This document shows positions 29,241-30,022 of a stretch of 30,022 nt of DNA, in pieces. The position numbers and the translations under genes were made by a program. Each line of letters opens with the position of its first letter. The stretch's first letter is position 1. The DNA lies in IMG/VR virus record IMGVR_UViG_3300035670_000963, positions 1-30,022 of that record; one strand, given 5' to 3'. The notes beneath the pieces were generated by a model. The model saw only the letters and a program-made list of their open reading frames with translations. It made no database searches and was not told the DNA's origin. The DNA is from a virus.

Positions 29241-29263
29241 TATTTGATTTTATAAGTGATTAA
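29241..29263. repeat. 23-bp direct repeat, copy 1
   Basis: TATTTGATTTTATAAGTGAT followed by TAA; exact match to 29868-29890. It covers the stop codon of the gene at 29260 and part of the next gene's leader. Confidence 0.9.
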
Positions 29264-29568
29264 TAATACTCTTCTTCATTAGGCACTGGGATATCTACTG
29301 CCTTCTTATTAAGTACAAGATGGTCGGGTAGCATTTCTACAAAAGTCCTAGCCATCTCCATCCTCCAATTAGGGAAGGTCTCTTCTTCATTAGGCTGATA
29401 GTCTTCTAATGTCCTACCTTCAAAGGCATTAGCCTTAGCCCCCTTAGATAGATAAAAAGCTTGATAAATGTTATCCACATGGTAAATCTGCCATATATAA
29501 CCGTTTACACTATTGCGGATAACTAAAGTTTTAGGGTAAGTATCCCCTTTCGAAATGTCTTCAAACAT
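29260..29568 (-). CDS. unrecognised 102-aa protein
   Basis: A 102-aa acidic protein: KTLVIRNSVNGYIWQIYHVDNIYQAFYLSKGA, EDYQPNEEETFPNWRMEMARTFVEMLPD. Probably mixed alpha/beta; no family known to me. Leader AAACCAAAGGTTATG. Its stop codon lies inside the 23-bp repeat. Confidence 0.8.
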   Translation of the reverse strand: MFEDISKGDTYPKTLVIRNSVNGYIWQIYHVDNIYQAFYLSKGAKANAFEGRTLEDYQPNEEETFPNWRMEMARTFVEMLPDHLVLNKKAVDIPVPNEEEYY

Positions 29569-29589
29569 AACCTTTGGTTTTTATTTGGT

Positions 29590-29865
29590 TTAAAAATACT
29601 TGTATGCAATTACCGCTTCTGAATTGTCACGGCTAAGAGTAACATAGTACCCACTAAAATAGGAGTCTGCAAAGATTCCATGGGTAAAGTTACGATTGGT
29701 CCGCATAAACATACTCAAAGGTAGGGCGGTATCCCAACCCTTGAAAGAGTGAATCACGAAGGTATCTTCCTCCGTAACATCAAAGTCACGAATAGCATAA
29801 GTCTTCAAGCTATCCGGAAGATCTGAAAAACTATATATCTCCGACCTGTTATAATTCCTAGTCAT
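29590..29865 (-). CDS. unrecognised 91-aa protein
   Basis: A 91-aa protein: SEIYSFSDLPDSLKTYAIRDF, FVIHSFKGWDTALPLSMFMR, FSGYYVTLSRDNSEAVIAYKYF. Its FSDLPDSLKxYAIxDF opening resembles a phage family but I cannot name it. The leader TATAAAATCAAATATCATG lies in the 23-bp repeat. Confidence 0.8.
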   Translation of the reverse strand: MTRNYNRSEIYSFSDLPDSLKTYAIRDFDVTEEDTFVIHSFKGWDTALPLSMFMRTNRNFTHGIFADSYFSGYYVTLSRDNSEAVIAYKYF

Positions 29866-29867
29866 GA

Positions 29868-29890
29868 TATTTGATTTTATAAGTGATTAA
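29868..29890. repeat. 23-bp direct repeat, copy 2
   Basis: Exact copy of 29241-29263. It covers the stop codon of the partial gene at 29887 and the leader of the gene at 29865. The same placement at a stop/leader junction in both copies suggests a functional element. Confidence 0.9.
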
Positions 29891-30021
29891 AATTTAGATG
29901 CTTTGTCTATCCACTCTGCTACCTCATTAGCACTACAATAACCTATAACCTTATCATGACCGAAGTCATAACAATTATCATCCTTATCCCATATAGCTAT
30001 CTCCGCACTAATACTAACTCC
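29887..30021 (-). CDS. partial CDS, 5' end outside the window
   Basis: The frame is open from the window end to a TAA at 29887, giving 44 residues: GVSISAEIAIWDKDDNCYDFG, then VIGYCSANEVAEWIDKASKF. No start is visible. The IWD-x-DD and AEWIDK parts look coding but the family is unknown. Confidence 0.7.
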   Translation of the reverse strand, partial: GVSISAEIAIWDKDDNCYDFGHDKVIGYCSANEVAEWIDKASKF

Positions 30022-30022
30022 A

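Noticed and set aside
1-30022. Stop-codon reassignment (TAG) as in some crAss-like phages
   Set aside because: thyA ends properly at TAG with a normal C-terminus (HPAIKAP), and no gene has in-frame TAGs where a family continues.
1-30022. CRISPR arrays, IS elements, integrase or attachment sites
   Set aside because: No regularly spaced repeats, no transposase-like frames and no tRNA-flanked repeats were visible.

Overview
The window looks like part of a large AT-rich genome of a tailed phage (or phage-derived element) infecting a Bacteroidota host, probably a flavobacterium-like one. Three things suggest this. Gene starts rarely have a Shine-Dalgarno sequence and instead carry A-rich leaders such as AAAACAAATAAACATG or CAAAAGTTATG. 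One intergenic region holds a TATATTTG box matching the Bacteroidota -7 consensus TAnnTTTG. Many small proteins belong to families I know mainly from Bacteroidota phages. There is no capsid, tail, terminase, polymerase, integrase, tRNA, IS element or CRISPR array, so this is an early/accessory and nucleotide-metabolism region. TAG is used as a normal stop (for example thyA), so the code appears standard.

Positions 1-6284 are rightward. They hold a 5'-truncated thymidylate synthase, a pair of tandem small paralogues, a cyclic-phosphate-processing-type receiver domain protein, a two-helix membrane microprotein, a zinc-motif protein, a BCS1-like AAA+ ATPase, a small HTH protein followed by a terminator, DUF3310, a metallophosphoesterase with an HTH-like N-terminus, and two conserved small phage proteins. 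Most are packed with 0-20 bp gaps or ATGA overlaps.

From 6281 to the end every gene runs leftward: about 24 kb with some 60 small genes. Recognisable ones are an HNH protein, a TIGR03299/DUF932 protein, a GP88-family protein, a free-standing DnaA domain IV, a GHKL-type ATPase with a degenerate zincin-like tail, a DUF6915-like protein, a RadC/JAB protein, a Myb/HTH-like protein, a compact HTH protein and a secreted 3D-domain protein. Two lipoproteins, several zinc-knuckle proteins and at least seven membrane microproteins of 29-62 aa (one of them in the rightward block) suggest that much of the region acts on the host envelope or host regulation. Leftward hairpins followed by T-runs at about 10757, 17755, 25284, 26595, 27170 and 28131 divide the block into transcription units.

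The most unusual features are non-coding. A 29-bp intergenic element occurs three times (5839, 17720, 22643) with identical length and a constant 21-bp spacing between two GATTTT blocks. A broader AATCAAA motif lies upstream of about a dozen leftward genes. An exact 23-bp repeat covers two gene ends near 29250 and 29880. Several upstream ORFs run through the leader of the next gene and overlap it.
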